Assembly (NCBI GenBank): GCA_025210805.1
Contig: JAOAQX010000012.1
Coordinates: 1 to 62,772 of the forward strand
Direction of reading: 5' to 3'
DNA length: 62,772 nucleotides
DNA from: Flavobacteriales bacterium
GTDB taxonomy: Bacteria > Bacteroidota > Bacteroidia > Flavobacteriales > CAJXXR01
Shown here: piece by piece, positions 50,727 to 61,400 of the stretch
Layout: each line of letters begins with the position of its first letter
How positions within the stretch are numbered: position 1 is the first letter of the stretch
Translations under genes and position numbers: made by a program
Notes under the pieces: generated by a model
The model's database searches: none
Told to the model about the DNA's origin: nothing
What the model saw: the letters and a program-made list of their open reading frames with translations, nothing else

Positions 50727-53700
50727 ATGAAAAGAAAAACAATTAGCCTATTAGTAGGTTTATTTATCGGTGGTTTTTCCATAGCACAAACACCAGAATT
50801 TACAAGAGTATTACCACCTGGACAAACAGCATTCGAGAATTTTACGGATGTGAGGTATGGAACAACCAATTTTACCGATATCGATGGCGATAATGACCAA
50901 GATGTTCTGATAACAGGTTGGAGTAATATAGGACAAATAAGTGAGCTTTATAGCAATGATGGAAATGGAGTATTTACTAAGGTAAGTAATACGCCTTTTA
51001 CGGGTGTTCGCCATAGTTCCGTCTCTTTTGCAGATATTGATGGCGATAATGACCAAGATGTTCTGATAACGGGTAATAATAGTAATAATCAACCAATAAG
51101 TGAACTTTATACCAATGATGGAAGTGGAGTATTTACTAAGGTAAACAATACGTCTTTTACAGGTGTTTATCATAGTTCAGTGTCTTTTACGGATATCGAT
51201 GGCGATAATGACCAAGATGTGCTGATAACAGGTTCTAATAACAGCAATGTACGAATAAGTGAGCTTTATACCAATGATGGAAATGGAGTTTTTACTAAGG
51301 TAAATAATACACCTTTTATAAGTGTGAATGTTGGTTCAGTCTCATTTGTAGATATCGATGGTGATAATGATCCCGATGTTCTGATAACGGGTTATAGTAA
51401 TGTAGGACGAATAAGTGAGCTTTATACCAATGATGGAAATGGAGTATTTACTAAGGTAAACAATACACCATTTGCAGGTGTGGGTAATAGTTCAGTCTCC
51501 TTCGCAGATATTGATGGGGATAACGACCAAGATGTTCTGATAGCGGGTATTAGTGCTGGAGGAGTAATAAGTGAGCTCTATACCAATGATGGTAATGGTG
51601 TATTTACAAAGGTTAACAATACGCCTTTTACAGGTGTTTTTAATGGTTCAATCTCCTTTGCGGATATCGATGGAGATAATGATCAAGATGTGCTGATAAC
51701 GGGTAGGCTGGATTATAGTAATGCTGAGCGAATTAGCGAGCTTTATAGCAACAATGGTAGTGGAGAATTTTCCAAAGTAAGCAATACGCCTTTTACAGTC
51801 GTTACACAAAGCTCAGTTTCTTTTGCCGATATCGATGGTGATAATGATCAAGATATTTTGATAACGGGTTGGAGTATTATAGGACGAATAAGTGAGCTTT
51901 ATACCAATGGTGGTAATGGGGTATTTGTCAAGGTAAGCAATAAATCTTTTACAGGTGTTAATGGTAGTTCAGTCTCTTTTGCTGATATCGATGGAGATAA
52001 TGATCAAGATGTTTTGATAACTGGTTCTAGTAATGGAGAACGAATAAGTGAGCTTTATACCAATGATGGGAATGGAGTATTTGCAAAAGTAAACAATACA
52101 CCTTTTACGGGTGTCAGTTCGGGTTCAGTCTCTTTTGCGGATATCGATGGTGATTACGATCAAGATGTGTTGATTACGGGATATAATAGTAATAATCAAG
52201 GAATAAGTGAGTTTTATACCAATGATGGAAATGGAGTATTTACCAAGTCTGATAGTACCACTTTTACAGATGTGTATATTGGTTCAGTTTCTTTTACCGA
52301 TATTGATGGTGATAATGACCAAGATGTGTTGATTACGGGATATAATAGTAATAATCAAGGAATAAGTGAGCTTTATACCAATGATGGAAATGGAGTATTT
52401 ACAAAAGTAAACAATACACCTTTTACGGGTGTCAGTTCGGGTTCAGTCTCTTTTGCCGATATCGATGGAGATGATGACCCAGATGTACTGATAACGGGGT
52501 ATAGTCAAGCAGGGCTCATAAGTGAGCTTTATACCAATAATGGAAATGGGGTATTTACCAAGTCTGAAAGCACTCCTTTTACGGATGTTAGTGGTGGTTC
52601 AGTCTCTTTTGCCGATATTGATGGAGATAATGACCAAGATGTACTGATAACGGGTTATAGTAATGGAGGGCCAATAAGTGAGCTTTATGAAAATAATGGT
52701 TTTGGAGAATTCACCAAATCAGACAGCACCACTTTTACGGGTGTTAATTTTAGCTCAGTTTCTTTTGCCGATATCGATGGTGATAATGATCAAGATGTTT
52801 TGATAACGGGTTATGGCAATGGAGGACAAGTAAATGAGCTTTATACCAATGATGGAAATGGTTTATTCGCAAAAGTAGACGACACGCCTTTTACAGGTGT
52901 TTATATAGGTTCAGTCTCTTTTGCCGATATCGATGGGGATAATGACCAGGATGTGTTAATTACTGGGTATTCTAATGACGGTTCAGTAGCAGAACTATGG
53001 AGAAACGGTTCGGCAACGACACCAAGTTTTACCTGCCCAGATTCTGTAATATTTTGTAATTCATCTTCATACTCATCTTTCTATGAATATATCAGCCAAG
53101 TGGATTTAGGGTCTAGCTCCAATGCCAGTAGCCAAGATTATCTAGGTTTTCATAATTATAAAGAAGATGCTACTAAGCATATTACAGGTTCGGTAGGGCA
53201 AAGCTTACCATTGGAAATCCAAGAAAGTGGATATTATGCCAATTATTTCCTAACGGCTTACCAAGTATATATCGATTGGAACCAAGACGGAACATACGGA
53301 GATGCAGGGGAACTGGCTTTCTATGGAAAGAGTTATAACGGAGTTACGGGTAATATTCAAATACCAGTTTCTACTTTGCCTGGATGTTATGGTGTGCGAG
53401 TCATCGCCTCTTGGGCAAACTATACCCTACCTTGTTATAATTTCTATTACGGAGAAGTAGAAGACTATAAACTCAACGTGGAAGCAGGAAATGGAAATAT
53501 TCCAAAACTAATGGGACCACAACAGCAGTTGGAAGTAGCATACACCGAGTTTGATAATGAACTTGTGACTTTAGGAAACACCGTTTTAAAATCAGGTGAA
53601 ACTTTTGAAGCATTGCTAAGAACCAAAGAAACAGGAATAACAACATTCCAAATCACCGATGCCTTAGGTCGTGAGCACAAAACCTTAGATTTTGCTCACG

Positions 53701-53807
53701 AAAAAGGAATCAACGAAGTAGAAATCACCACCGAAGGACTACCAAAAGGGGTGTTCTTTATAGGAAACAGTCTTTCGGTAAAAGCATTGAGATTTGTAAT
53801 TCAGTAG
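50727..53807 (+). CDS. Giant T9SS protein with 14 FG-GAP/VCBS-like repeats
   Basis: The signal peptide MKRKTISLLVGLFIGGFSIA is followed by 14 nearly identical ~50-residue repeats of the form SVSFADIDGDNDQDVLITG, then ISELYTNDGNGVFTKV. DxDGDxD loops bind calcium, and such units form blades of beta-propellers; 14 units would make two seven-bladed ones. After ~770 residues a GEVED domain (DWNQDGTYGDAGELAF, YYGEVEDYKLNV) and a T9SS sorting domain follow. The C-terminal part is nearly the same as in the 46120 protein, including the DNA of the terminator. The high repeat identity marks recent unit duplication. Confidence 0.88.
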   Translation: MKRKTISLLVGLFIGGFSIAQTPEFTRVLPPGQTAFENFTDVRYGTTNFTDIDGDNDQDVLITGWSNIGQISELYSNDGNGVFTKVSNTPFTGVRHSSVSFADIDGDNDQDVLITGNNSNNQPISELYTNDGSGVFTKVNNTSFTGVYHSSVSFTDIDGDNDQDVLITGSNNSNVRISELYTNDGNGVFTKVNNTPFISVNVGSVSFVDIDGDNDPDVLITGYSNVGRISELYTNDGNGVFTKVNNTPFAGVGNSSVSFADIDGDNDQDVLIAGISAGGVISELYTNDGNGVFTKVNNTPFTGVFNGSISFADIDGDNDQDVLITGRLDYSNAERISELYSNNGSGEFSKVSNTPFTVVTQSSVSFADIDGDNDQDILITGWSIIGRISELYTNGGNGVFVKVSNKSFTGVNGSSVSFADIDGDNDQDVLITGSSNGERISELYTNDGNGVFAKVNNTPFTGVSSGSVSFADIDGDYDQDVLITGYNSNNQGISEFYTNDGNGVFTKSDSTTFTDVYIGSVSFTDIDGDNDQDVLITGYNSNNQGISELYTNDGNGVFTKVNNTPFTGVSSGSVSFADIDGDDDPDVLITGYSQAGLISELYTNNGNGVFTKSESTPFTDVSGGSVSFADIDGDNDQDVLITGYSNGGPISELYENNGFGEFTKSDSTTFTGVNFSSVSFADIDGDNDQDVLITGYGNGGQVNELYTNDGNGLFAKVDDTPFTGVYIGSVSFADIDGDNDQDVLITGYSNDGSVAELWRNGSATTPSFTCPDSVIFCNSSSYSSFYEYISQVDLGSSSNASSQDYLGFHNYKEDATKHITGSVGQSLPLEIQESGYYANYFLTAYQVYIDWNQDGTYGDAGELAFYGKSYNGVTGNIQIPVSTLPGCYGVRVIASWANYTLPCYNFYYGEVEDYKLNVEAGNGNIPKLMGPQQQLEVAYTEFDNELVTLGNTVLKSGETFEALLRTKETGITTFQITDALGREHKTLDFAHEKGINEVEITTEGLPKGVFFIGNSLSVKALRFVIQ

Positions 53808-53835
53808 TTTTATTACTGAGATATTTTTGTACGCT

Positions 53836-53866
53836 AAAAGAGCCTCAATTTTGAGGCTCTTTTTTG
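53836..53866 (+). terminator. Terminator after the FG-GAP protein gene
   Basis: The same stem as the terminator at 50585-50617: GAGCCTCAA pairs with TTGAGGCTC, followed by a T-run. Confidence 0.85.
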
Positions 53867-54171
53867 TTTTTAAAGTGTTTGGAAAGTTTGTTTTTGACAA
53901 TTCGAGTGATTTTTGGTGGAATGTAATGGAGTCAAAAATTGTATCGAGAACGACTTTTTTAAACCGTTTCTTTAACCAATTTCTCTTTAGATCTTATCAC
54001 TTTAATTGTGTAAATTTTAATCTCAATTTTGGTTTGAGATTTATAATGAGGTGCAACTTACAAAAAAGAATAAATCACTAGTCATTATCGCTATAAATCA
54101 CCTATGTTTGACAACTGTAAATTCTCTAAATTTATTTTATGATTTATATCATATTTCACAGCATTATTTGT

Positions 54172-54179
54172 TAAATTTG
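54172..54179 (+). promoter_or_regulatory. Possible -7 box of the suf operon
   Basis: TAAATTTG fits TAnnTTTG and lies 27 bases before the sufA ATG. The -33 box is not clear and no IscR/SufR-type site is recognised. Confidence 0.4.
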
Positions 54180-54206
54180 CAGATTGAACACCAGCCAAAA
54201 GAAACT

Positions 54207-54536
54207 ATGATAACCATAACCGAAAAAGCTAAAAGTAGGCTAATTAATTTGATGCAAGAGGATGATATGAATCTTCAAGAGCATTTTGTTCGTGTAGGTG
54301 TCACTACAGGCGGTTGCTCAGGATTATCTTATCAGCTTGATTTTGATAGAGAAAAAAAAGAGAATGACCATTTGATAGAAGTAGAAGGTATCAAAATAGT
54401 TGTTGATAAAAAATCGGTACTCTATCTTGCAGGTACCTCATTAAACTATTCAGGAGGATTGAATGGAAAAGGATTTGTTTTCGAAAACCCAAATGCATCC
54501 CGCACTTGTGGATGTGGTGAGAGTTTTTCGCTTTAA
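54207..54536 (+). CDS. sufA: A-type iron-sulfur carrier (SufA/IscA family)
   Basis: This is a 109-aa carrier that receives Fe-S clusters from the SufBCD scaffold and passes them to target proteins. The three conserved Cys are in TTGGCSGLSY and RTCGCGESF near the C-terminus. I use ATG 54207 (MITITEKAKSRL), the normal family start. A longer in-frame reading from 54051 adds 52 non-conserved residues over the promoter region. It is followed after 41 bp by sufB, so it is the first gene of the sufABCD operon. Confidence 0.92.
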   Translation: MITITEKAKSRLINLMQEDDMNLQEHFVRVGVTTGGCSGLSYQLDFDREKKENDHLIEVEGIKIVVDKKSVLYLAGTSLNYSGGLNGKGFVFENPNASRTCGCGESFSL

Positions 54537-54577
54537 TTAGATAAAAAAAGTCCGAAAACCACCTTAGAAAAATTAGC

Positions 54578-56050
54578 ATGAACGAAGAAAATACGCAAAA
54601 CCAAAATATGTCTGAAGAAGACAAATTACTTCACGAGGTAACCACTTCTGAATACAAATATGGTTTTTATACAGATATAGAATCGGATACGATTCCCAAA
54701 GGATTGAATGAAGAGGTTATTCGTTTGATTTCTGAAAAGAAAAATGAACCACAATGGTTGCTGGATTGGAGATTGAAATCATTTAAAATCTTCCAAAAAA
54801 TGGAAGAAAAACAATGGGCAAACGTAGAGTATGAAAAGCCGAATCTTCAAGATATTTCCTATTATTCTGCCCCAAAACAGAAAAAAGAACTAGAAAGTTT
54901 GGATGAAGTAGATCCAAAGCTTTTGGAAACTTTTGAAAAACTTGGAATCTCACTAGAAGAACAAAAAAGACTTTCAGGAGTGGCTGTTGATATTGTAGTA
55001 GATTCTGTTTCCGTAGGAACTTCTTTTAAGGAAAAACTAGGAGAATTAGGGATTATTTTTTGTTCTATTTCTGAAGCAATACATGAACACCCAGAATTGG
55101 TTCGTAAGTATTTAGGAACCGTAGTTCCGCCAGCCGATAACTATTATGCCGCCTTAAATTCGGCAGTATTTACAGACGGATCTTTTTGTTATATACCAAA
55201 AGGGGTGAGATGCCCAATGGAACTATCCACCTATTTTAGAATCAACCAAGCAGGAACAGGACAGTTTGAAAGAACACTTCTAGTTTGTGATGAAGGAGCT
55301 TATGTTTCATATCTTGAAGGATGTACAGCACCACAAAGAGACGAGAATCAACTTCATGCAGCTGTTGTAGAATTAATTGCCTTGGACGATGCTGAAATCA
55401 AATATTCTACTGTTCAAAACTGGTATCCTGGTGACGAAAAAGGAAAAGGAGGCGTATTTAATTTTGTAACCAAAAGAGGAATTTGTTATAAAAACTCCAA
55501 GATATCTTGGACACAAGTAGAAACAGGTTCTGCTGTTACATGGAAATATCCATCGTGTATTCTAAGAGGTGATAATGCCATAGGAGAGTTTTTCTCTGTT
55601 GCGGTAACCAATAATCATCAACAAGCCGACACGGGTACCAAGATGATTCACGTAGGGAAAAACACCAAATCAACAATTATTTCTAAAGGAATTTCGGCAG
55701 GACATTCAAATGCCAGTTACCGAGGATTAGTTAAAATAGCTAAATCAGCGGAAAATGCCAGAAATTTTTCAGAATGTGATTCACTTTTGATGGGAGATAA
55801 ATGTGGTTCACACACTTTTCCATACATAGAAGTAGATAATAAAACAGCCATGATAGAACACGAAGCCACAACTTCAAAAATTGGAGAGGAGCAAGTGTTT
55901 TATTGTAACCAAAGAGGAATTGGAGAGGATGAAGCAATTGGACTTATTGTCAACGGATATTGTAAAGAAGTCCTAGATCAGTTACCAATGGAATTTGCCG
56001 TAGAGGCAAGAAAATTACTGAGCATTTCATTAGAAGGATCAGTAGGATAA
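54578..56050 (+). CDS. sufB: Fe-S cluster assembly protein SufB
   Basis: SufB is the scaffold subunit of the SufBC2D complex on which Fe-S clusters are built. The family signatures are visible: [56 protein letters not shown], and the C-terminal [11 protein letters not shown] and [17 protein letters not shown]. The length of 490 aa is normal. ATG 54578 gives an N-terminus with an acidic extension ([15 protein letters not shown]). It lies between sufA and sufC in the operon. Confidence 0.97.
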   Translation: MNEENTQNQNMSEEDKLLHEVTTSEYKYGFYTDIESDTIPKGLNEEVIRLISEKKNEPQWLLDWRLKSFKIFQKMEEKQWANVEYEKPNLQDISYYSAPKQKKELESLDEVDPKLLETFEKLGISLEEQKRLSGVAVDIVVDSVSVGTSFKEKLGELGIIFCSISEAIHEHPELVRKYLGTVVPPADNYYAALNSAVFTDGSFCYIPKGVRCPMELSTYFRINQAGTGQFERTLLVCDEGAYVSYLEGCTAPQRDENQLHAAVVELIALDDAEIKYSTVQNWYPGDEKGKGGVFNFVTKRGICYKNSKISWTQVETGSAVTWKYPSCILRGDNAIGEFFSVAVTNNHQQADTGTKMIHVGKNTKSTIISKGISAGHSNASYRGLVKIAKSAENARNFSECDSLLMGDKCGSHTFPYIEVDNKTAMIEHEATTSKIGEEQVFYCNQRGIGEDEAIGLIVNGYCKEVLDQLPMEFAVEARKLLSISLEGSVG

Positions 56051-56096
56051 TTATCGATGATAATACAATCATCAAAAACACAGAAAAGAAAGAACC

Positions 56097-56834
56097 ATGT
56101 TAGTCATTAATAATTTACACGCCAAGATAGAAGAGACTGAAATCCTAAAAGGAATTAATCTCGAAATAAAACCAGGTGAAGTTCATGCCATAATGGGACC
56201 CAACGGAGCTGGGAAATCCACGCTTTCATCCGTTATCGCAGGAAGAGAAGAGTATGAAGTAACAGAAGGAACGATCAATTTTGATGAAGAAGACCTTTTG
56301 GAACTTGATCCTACAGAAAGAGCCCATGCCGGAGTGTTTATGTCTTTTCAATACCCTGTTGAAATACCAGGAGTAAGTGTTTCAAATTTTATCAAAACAT
56401 CGATAAATGAAACAAGAAAAGGGCAAGGCTTAGAGCCAATGTCGGCAAAGGAATTGCTTAAAGAAATGAGAGAAAATCAAAAACTTTTGGAAATGGATCC
56501 AAAGTTCTTGTCTCGTTCTATGAATGAAGGATTCTCGGGTGGTGAAAAAAAGAGAAATGAGATTTTCCAAATGGCAATGCTCAAACCTAAATTATCGATA
56601 CTTGATGAGACAGATTCAGGACTAGACATTGATGCACTTAGGATTGTGGCAAATGGTGTGAATAAAATGAAAAACGAAAATAATGCCGTTTTATTAATTA
56701 CCCATTACCAAAGACTATTGGATTATATCGTGCCAGATTTTGTACATGTCTTGGCAGATGGTAAGATAGTGAAATCAGGAGGAAAGGAATTGGCTCTTGA
56801 ATTAGAAGAAAAAGGATACGACTGGATCAAATAA
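56097..56834 (+). CDS. sufC: Fe-S cluster assembly ATPase SufC
   Basis: SufC is the ABC-type ATPase that drives the SufBCD complex. It shows Walker A ([16 protein letters not shown]), the signature [14 protein letters not shown], Walker B with the SufC-specific [10 protein letters not shown], and the switch His in [10 protein letters not shown]. The length of 245 aa is typical. Its stop overlaps the start of sufD (TAATG), so the two are translationally coupled. Confidence 0.97.
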   Translation: MLVINNLHAKIEETEILKGINLEIKPGEVHAIMGPNGAGKSTLSSVIAGREEYEVTEGTINFDEEDLLELDPTERAHAGVFMSFQYPVEIPGVSVSNFIKTSINETRKGQGLEPMSAKELLKEMRENQKLLEMDPKFLSRSMNEGFSGGEKKRNEIFQMAMLKPKLSILDETDSGLDIDALRIVANGVNKMKNENNAVLLITHYQRLLDYIVPDFVHVLADGKIVKSGGKELALELEEKGYDWIK

Positions 56835-58075
56835 TGGGAATTAAGATGGATACATTTTCAACAAAAGAAAATACATCGGCAAACGACCATTGGTCTGACT
56901 ACCGAAAAGCATGGAAAAAAGAGTTTGATAAAACAGGATTTCCCACAAGGAAAGATGAGAATTATCGCTATACAGATATTGCAAAAATTTTTGAGCAAAA
57001 ATGGGATAGAAACACGGCTTCATTGACGGATATTTCTCTTGAGGATACCATTTGTGAGAAAGCTGTAAGGCTCGTATTTATAGACGGAATTTACCGAGTA
57101 GATTTATCGGATACTTTTAGTAATATCAGCCCTTGGACAAGTGAAAATGATTTAGGAGATATAGACTTTATTGCTCCCAAAAATGATGGAGTAGTTAATT
57201 ACCATCGTTCACAAAACGAACAATTATACCTAATAGAACTTTCTGATAAAGAAATTATAGAAAACAGAGTAGAAATCCATCACTATTTTACCCATGAGGA
57301 AGGAGCTTCTTCTCTAAGATTTATTACTAAATTGGGTAATCGAGCCGAATTGAAGATTACCGAACGTTACTTTAATATAGCAGGTAAAAGATATTTACAT
57401 CATAGCTTATCTGAGGTAAAGGTAGAAAAAGAAGCACACCTAGAATGGGTGAAAATTCAAGATCAATCAGAAGTCTCTATTGTAGAACATACCCATATCG
57501 CTCAAGAAGAAAAATCTAATGCCAAGTATCTAACCATTTCTTTGGATGGATCGATAGTTAGAAATAACCTATACTTTTATCATCAAGGAGAATATTTGGA
57601 GAGCGAATTAAAAGCCATCACACTCTTAAAAGGAATGTCAAAAGTTGACCATAACACATTGGTTTATCACGGAAAAGCCAATGGATACTCAAACCAATTA
57701 TATAAATCGGTTTATGATGAAAAATCAAAAGGAGTATTCAACGGGAAAATCTTTGTGGAGAAAGATGCACAGAAAACCAATGCTTTTCAGCAGAATAACT
57801 CGATTATTTTAGATAGAAATGCCAGTCTTGACACAAAACCACAATTAGAAATCTTTGCTGATGATGTAAAATGTTCGCATGGATGTACGGTGGGTGAATT
57901 AGATGAAAAAGGTTTATTCTATATGAAGCAAAGAGGAATTCCTGAAAAAGAAGCGAAAGCCATACTTACATATGCGTTTTTGAGTGAGGCACTTGAAACT
58001 CAAAAGGATGATAAATTATTGAGATTGATTAGAACAAAAGTTGCAAAGAAATTAAATGTAGAGATAGATTTATAA
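56834..58075 (+). CDS. sufD: Fe-S cluster assembly protein SufD
   Basis: SufD is the SufB-related partner that joins SufB in the complex and helps iron entry. Visible are an N-terminal helical region with TRKDENYRYTDI, the beta-helix core (GNRAELKITERYFNIA, AITLLKGMSKVDHNTLVYH) and the C-terminal block VKCSHGCTVGELDEKGLFYM with the conserved Cys and His. The length is 413 aa from ATG 56834, and ATG 56846 is an alternative. It is last in sufABCD; sufS and sufE are not in the window. Confidence 0.95.
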   Translation: MGIKMDTFSTKENTSANDHWSDYRKAWKKEFDKTGFPTRKDENYRYTDIAKIFEQKWDRNTASLTDISLEDTICEKAVRLVFIDGIYRVDLSDTFSNISPWTSENDLGDIDFIAPKNDGVVNYHRSQNEQLYLIELSDKEIIENRVEIHHYFTHEEGASSLRFITKLGNRAELKITERYFNIAGKRYLHHSLSEVKVEKEAHLEWVKIQDQSEVSIVEHTHIAQEEKSNAKYLTISLDGSIVRNNLYFYHQGEYLESELKAITLLKGMSKVDHNTLVYHGKANGYSNQLYKSVYDEKSKGVFNGKIFVEKDAQKTNAFQQNNSIILDRNASLDTKPQLEIFADDVKCSHGCTVGELDEKGLFYMKQRGIPEKEAKAILTYAFLSEALETQKDDKLLRLIRTKVAKKLNVEIDL

Positions 58076-58106
58076 AAATCTAAATTTCAGTATTCAACAA
58101 AAAAAA

Positions 58107-58139
58107 AGAGTTTTAGAGTTTTCTAAAACTCTTTTTTTA
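58107..58139 (+). terminator. Terminator of the suf operon
   Basis: AGAGTTTTAGA (58107-58117) pairs perfectly with TCTAAAACTCT (58122-58132) and is followed by a T-run. Confidence 0.85.
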
Positions 58140-58471
58140 TATCATGATTTGAATACATTATTCAAAAAATAACTAACGTATTTTGCCTGTCCTAAAAAAA
58201 TGGACGAAATGCGAGTTTTCTATTTAACATAAATAATAAGACTGTTATGTTCTTGTGCTGTCATAACGGAATTTTATTATAATAAAATTAAAACAATTGT
58301 ATATAGAGCCTTTGGAATAAGGAGATGAAGTGATTTTTGATTTATAAATTTATAGTGAATTTTCTTTCTAAAATTTTTTCTTTACGAAACTTAATATTAC
58401 TTTTGCTAACTGAACAGGGTAAACTATGCCTTGTTCTTAAAGGGTTTTAAATCTATTAATTAACTGTTTTT
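58140..58471. other. Intergenic region before the HYR-like adhesin
   Basis: This is the remainder of the 396-base gap after sufD. It holds a possible -7 box at 58398-58405 and otherwise nothing that I can identify. Confidence 0.4.
58398..58405 (+). promoter_or_regulatory. Possible -7 box of the HYR-like adhesin gene
   Basis: TACTTTTG fits TAnnTTTG and lies 66 bases before the ATG. There are no 21-bp-spaced repeats at the expected upstream place. Confidence 0.4.
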
Positions 58472-61400
58472 ATGAGAAATGCTTATTTGATTAGGCGGTT
58501 GAAAATACTAGTGATTCTAGTGTTTTCTTCCATGATTTCAAATGATCTCTTAGCTCAGGATACACTACAAGTAGTTTATCGTCAGAGTTTTGAAAGAGGT
58601 CAAGAGTATTGTGGTACTACACCACAGTACGACAGCTGGACGAAAACAATAGACTCACTTCGCACATTACAAGATGCGGGTGTCTATGGTTTCGTAAAAG
58701 TTGAGTTTAAGGCGGTAACCGCTACAGACTCAGTTTCATTTATGGCGTCAACTGCGTCGGATGTCCAACAAATCGTTACACAGATTACAGATACCGCTAC
58801 CACGGCAGCTGATAATAATGTGTTAATCGGTGGGAAACTTTGGCATTTTGACCGAAATTGTTCACCACTTGGTACCCCAAGTGCTGGATGTCTTGGAGTT
58901 GATGTTGCTTTACGTTCTACATTAGCGATAGACATCACTGATCCAATCTTATCAGGATGTTCTCCACAAGCTGAATTTGCCATTAGACCACATTCTCGTG
59001 TAAAAGCATGGGGTGGAGCTTTTGGTACAGATATGCTAGGGACAAATCCAATTCCTTCTGCATCAGCAAATGGTCCAGATGAAGAATTGGTAATGATCGT
59101 AAGCTATGTGGATATCAAACCTCCAATACCAGTTTGTATGGATACATTCGATATCTATATTGGTAATTCAGGAACGGAGCCAATTGATCAGGTAAAGATT
59201 GATTCAATGATTAAGAAAAGTTTTGATGAATTCTTGAACCCAGGTTTATTAGCAGGTAATGCTGCCGATTCAGGATGGGGAATTCACACAGCAACTTCTA
59301 ATATTGCTTCAATGAACTGTGATTCAGTTGGTAAAACTCCAACTGCTACTATTACTTTGATGGATATCGCAGGAAATGATACAACATGTGGTGTAGTTTT
59401 AAGAGTATTAGATACAATTCCTCCTCAAGCAATTGCTAAGGATACAATTAGACTTTATCTTGCAGCAGATACTACAGCATATATTGATGTAGCTACGATG
59501 GATGATGGATCTATAGATAACTGTACATCCGCAGGATTTACAAGAATTATTTCAGATACATTATTTACATGCCCAGGAGAGTATAAAGATACACTTTGGG
59601 TATCCGATGGATTTGATAAATCTCAATTTGTCGTTGTAGGAACAGATACAGTATGGGGTAACTATGCATTTGACGTTACGACTATTATTGTATTAGATAC
59701 GGTACCACCGGATGCGATAATCACAGCAGGAGTAGATACTTTCTACTTAGATTCAATGGGATCAGTAACTATTGTAGCGGATTCGTTTAATAACAATTCT
59801 GGAGACAATGATACTTGTGGTACGCTAACATTTACCCTTGCTGATTCAGTATATGACTGTATGGAAGTGGGTGATCAAAGTACTCAGTTCTATGCTACAG
59901 ATGCTTCTGGAAATGTTGATTCAGTAACGTTGAATATCCATATTAAGGATACACTTGCTCCAGTTGCAGTGCTTAGACCACTTATTATTGCATCTCTTGA
60001 TTCCTTTGGGGTTTTTGTTTTAGATAGTGCTCAAGTGGATTCAGCTTCTTTTGATAATTGTAGTCTGGTAAGTTTAACGCTTGACATGGATACGTTTACA
60101 TGTTCTCATACAGGTATGACAGGTCCAGGTTCAGTTCCTGATACCCATACAGTAATTGTAACGTTAACAGATACGAATAGTAATATCACTACAGATTCTA
60201 TTAGAATTGTTGTAAAAGATACGCTAGCACCAGTTATGGAAGTGCTTGCAGTAGATACTGTTTACTTGGATAATACAGGAAACTTTACTTATCCAACTGC
60301 AGTTCTTATATCACCAATGGATTCAATGGCTTATCCAGATTATATCTATGATATTATTGATACAGCTAACTCAGTAAGCTGGTCAAATGGAAATAGATAT
60401 GACAACTGTATGATCACTCCAAATTTCCCAGCTCTTCCTCCACCAGCACCAGCTATAGATCAAGGAATCACTATTAAAAACCTCAGCTTCGACTGTTCAG
60501 ATATAGGTTCTTTAGTACAAGATTCAATTTTCTTTAGAGATAATTCTGGAAATACGAGTAAACATGGATTTAAAGTTCTAGTACTCGATACTTTTGCTCC
60601 TAATCCTATGGTACTTGCAGTGGATACAGTTTTCCTTGATGCAAATGGAGCTGCTGGAGTTGATAGTAATGCTTTCGATAATGGTTCAACAGATAATTGT
60701 GCAGTAGGTTCATTCTCACTAAGTGTAGATTCTTTCTTCTGTGCAAGCGCTGATTCTACTATTAAGGTGTTTACTACAGTAATGGATACAAACGGTAACT
60801 CAGCAATTGACTCAACAATGGTAACTGTTCTCGATACAGTAGCACCAGAAGTTATGTTAAGTTTTATCGACACAGTTTATCTTAATGCAGATGGATTTGT
60901 ATTATTGGACAGCAATACGATGGATAGTGCCTCAATGGATAACTGTACAATTGCATCGTTCGAACTTTCTATCGATAGTTTTGCTTGTGATGCATTGAAT
61001 GCTACAAATGATAGCTTGATTCCAGTTCAGACAAAAGTAACTGACCTAAGCGGAAATGCAGATTCAGCTACAGCATTCATTATGGTAAGAGATACATTAG
61101 CGCCAGTTGTTGAATGTGTTACAGATACTTTCGTTCATTTGAATGCTAATGGATTTGCTCTTATTGATTCTTCATTCCTATTCAGATCAATCACAGATAA
61201 CTGTCCAGCCAACTTAACATTTACGGTTAGCGAAGACACACTTTTCTGTTCAGACTTAGATAGCCTAAATGTAACTCTTACTGTTGCAGATGATTTTGGA
61301 AACACAAGTACTTGTGTGGTAAATGTTAAGGTAATCGATACCATTGCACCAGTTGCTATGGCTAAGAATGCTACGGCATACCTTGATACAAATGGAATTT

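Larger units (their letters stand above)
53808..54206. other. Intergenic region before suf
   Basis: This 399-base gap starts with a terminator (53836-53866). From 53867 to 54171 I see no ORF of credible quality and no RNA gene. A -7 box near 54172 leads to sufA. Confidence 0.45.

Noticed and set aside
50860-53010. CRISPR-like array
   Set aside because: Regular ~150-bp repeats occur, but they are in-frame FG-GAP coding units with no short constant repeats or unique spacers.
53827-54081. 84-codon frame after the FG-GAP gene
   Set aside because: It starts with TTG inside the terminator stem and has no homology pattern; it is chance reading through non-coding DNA.
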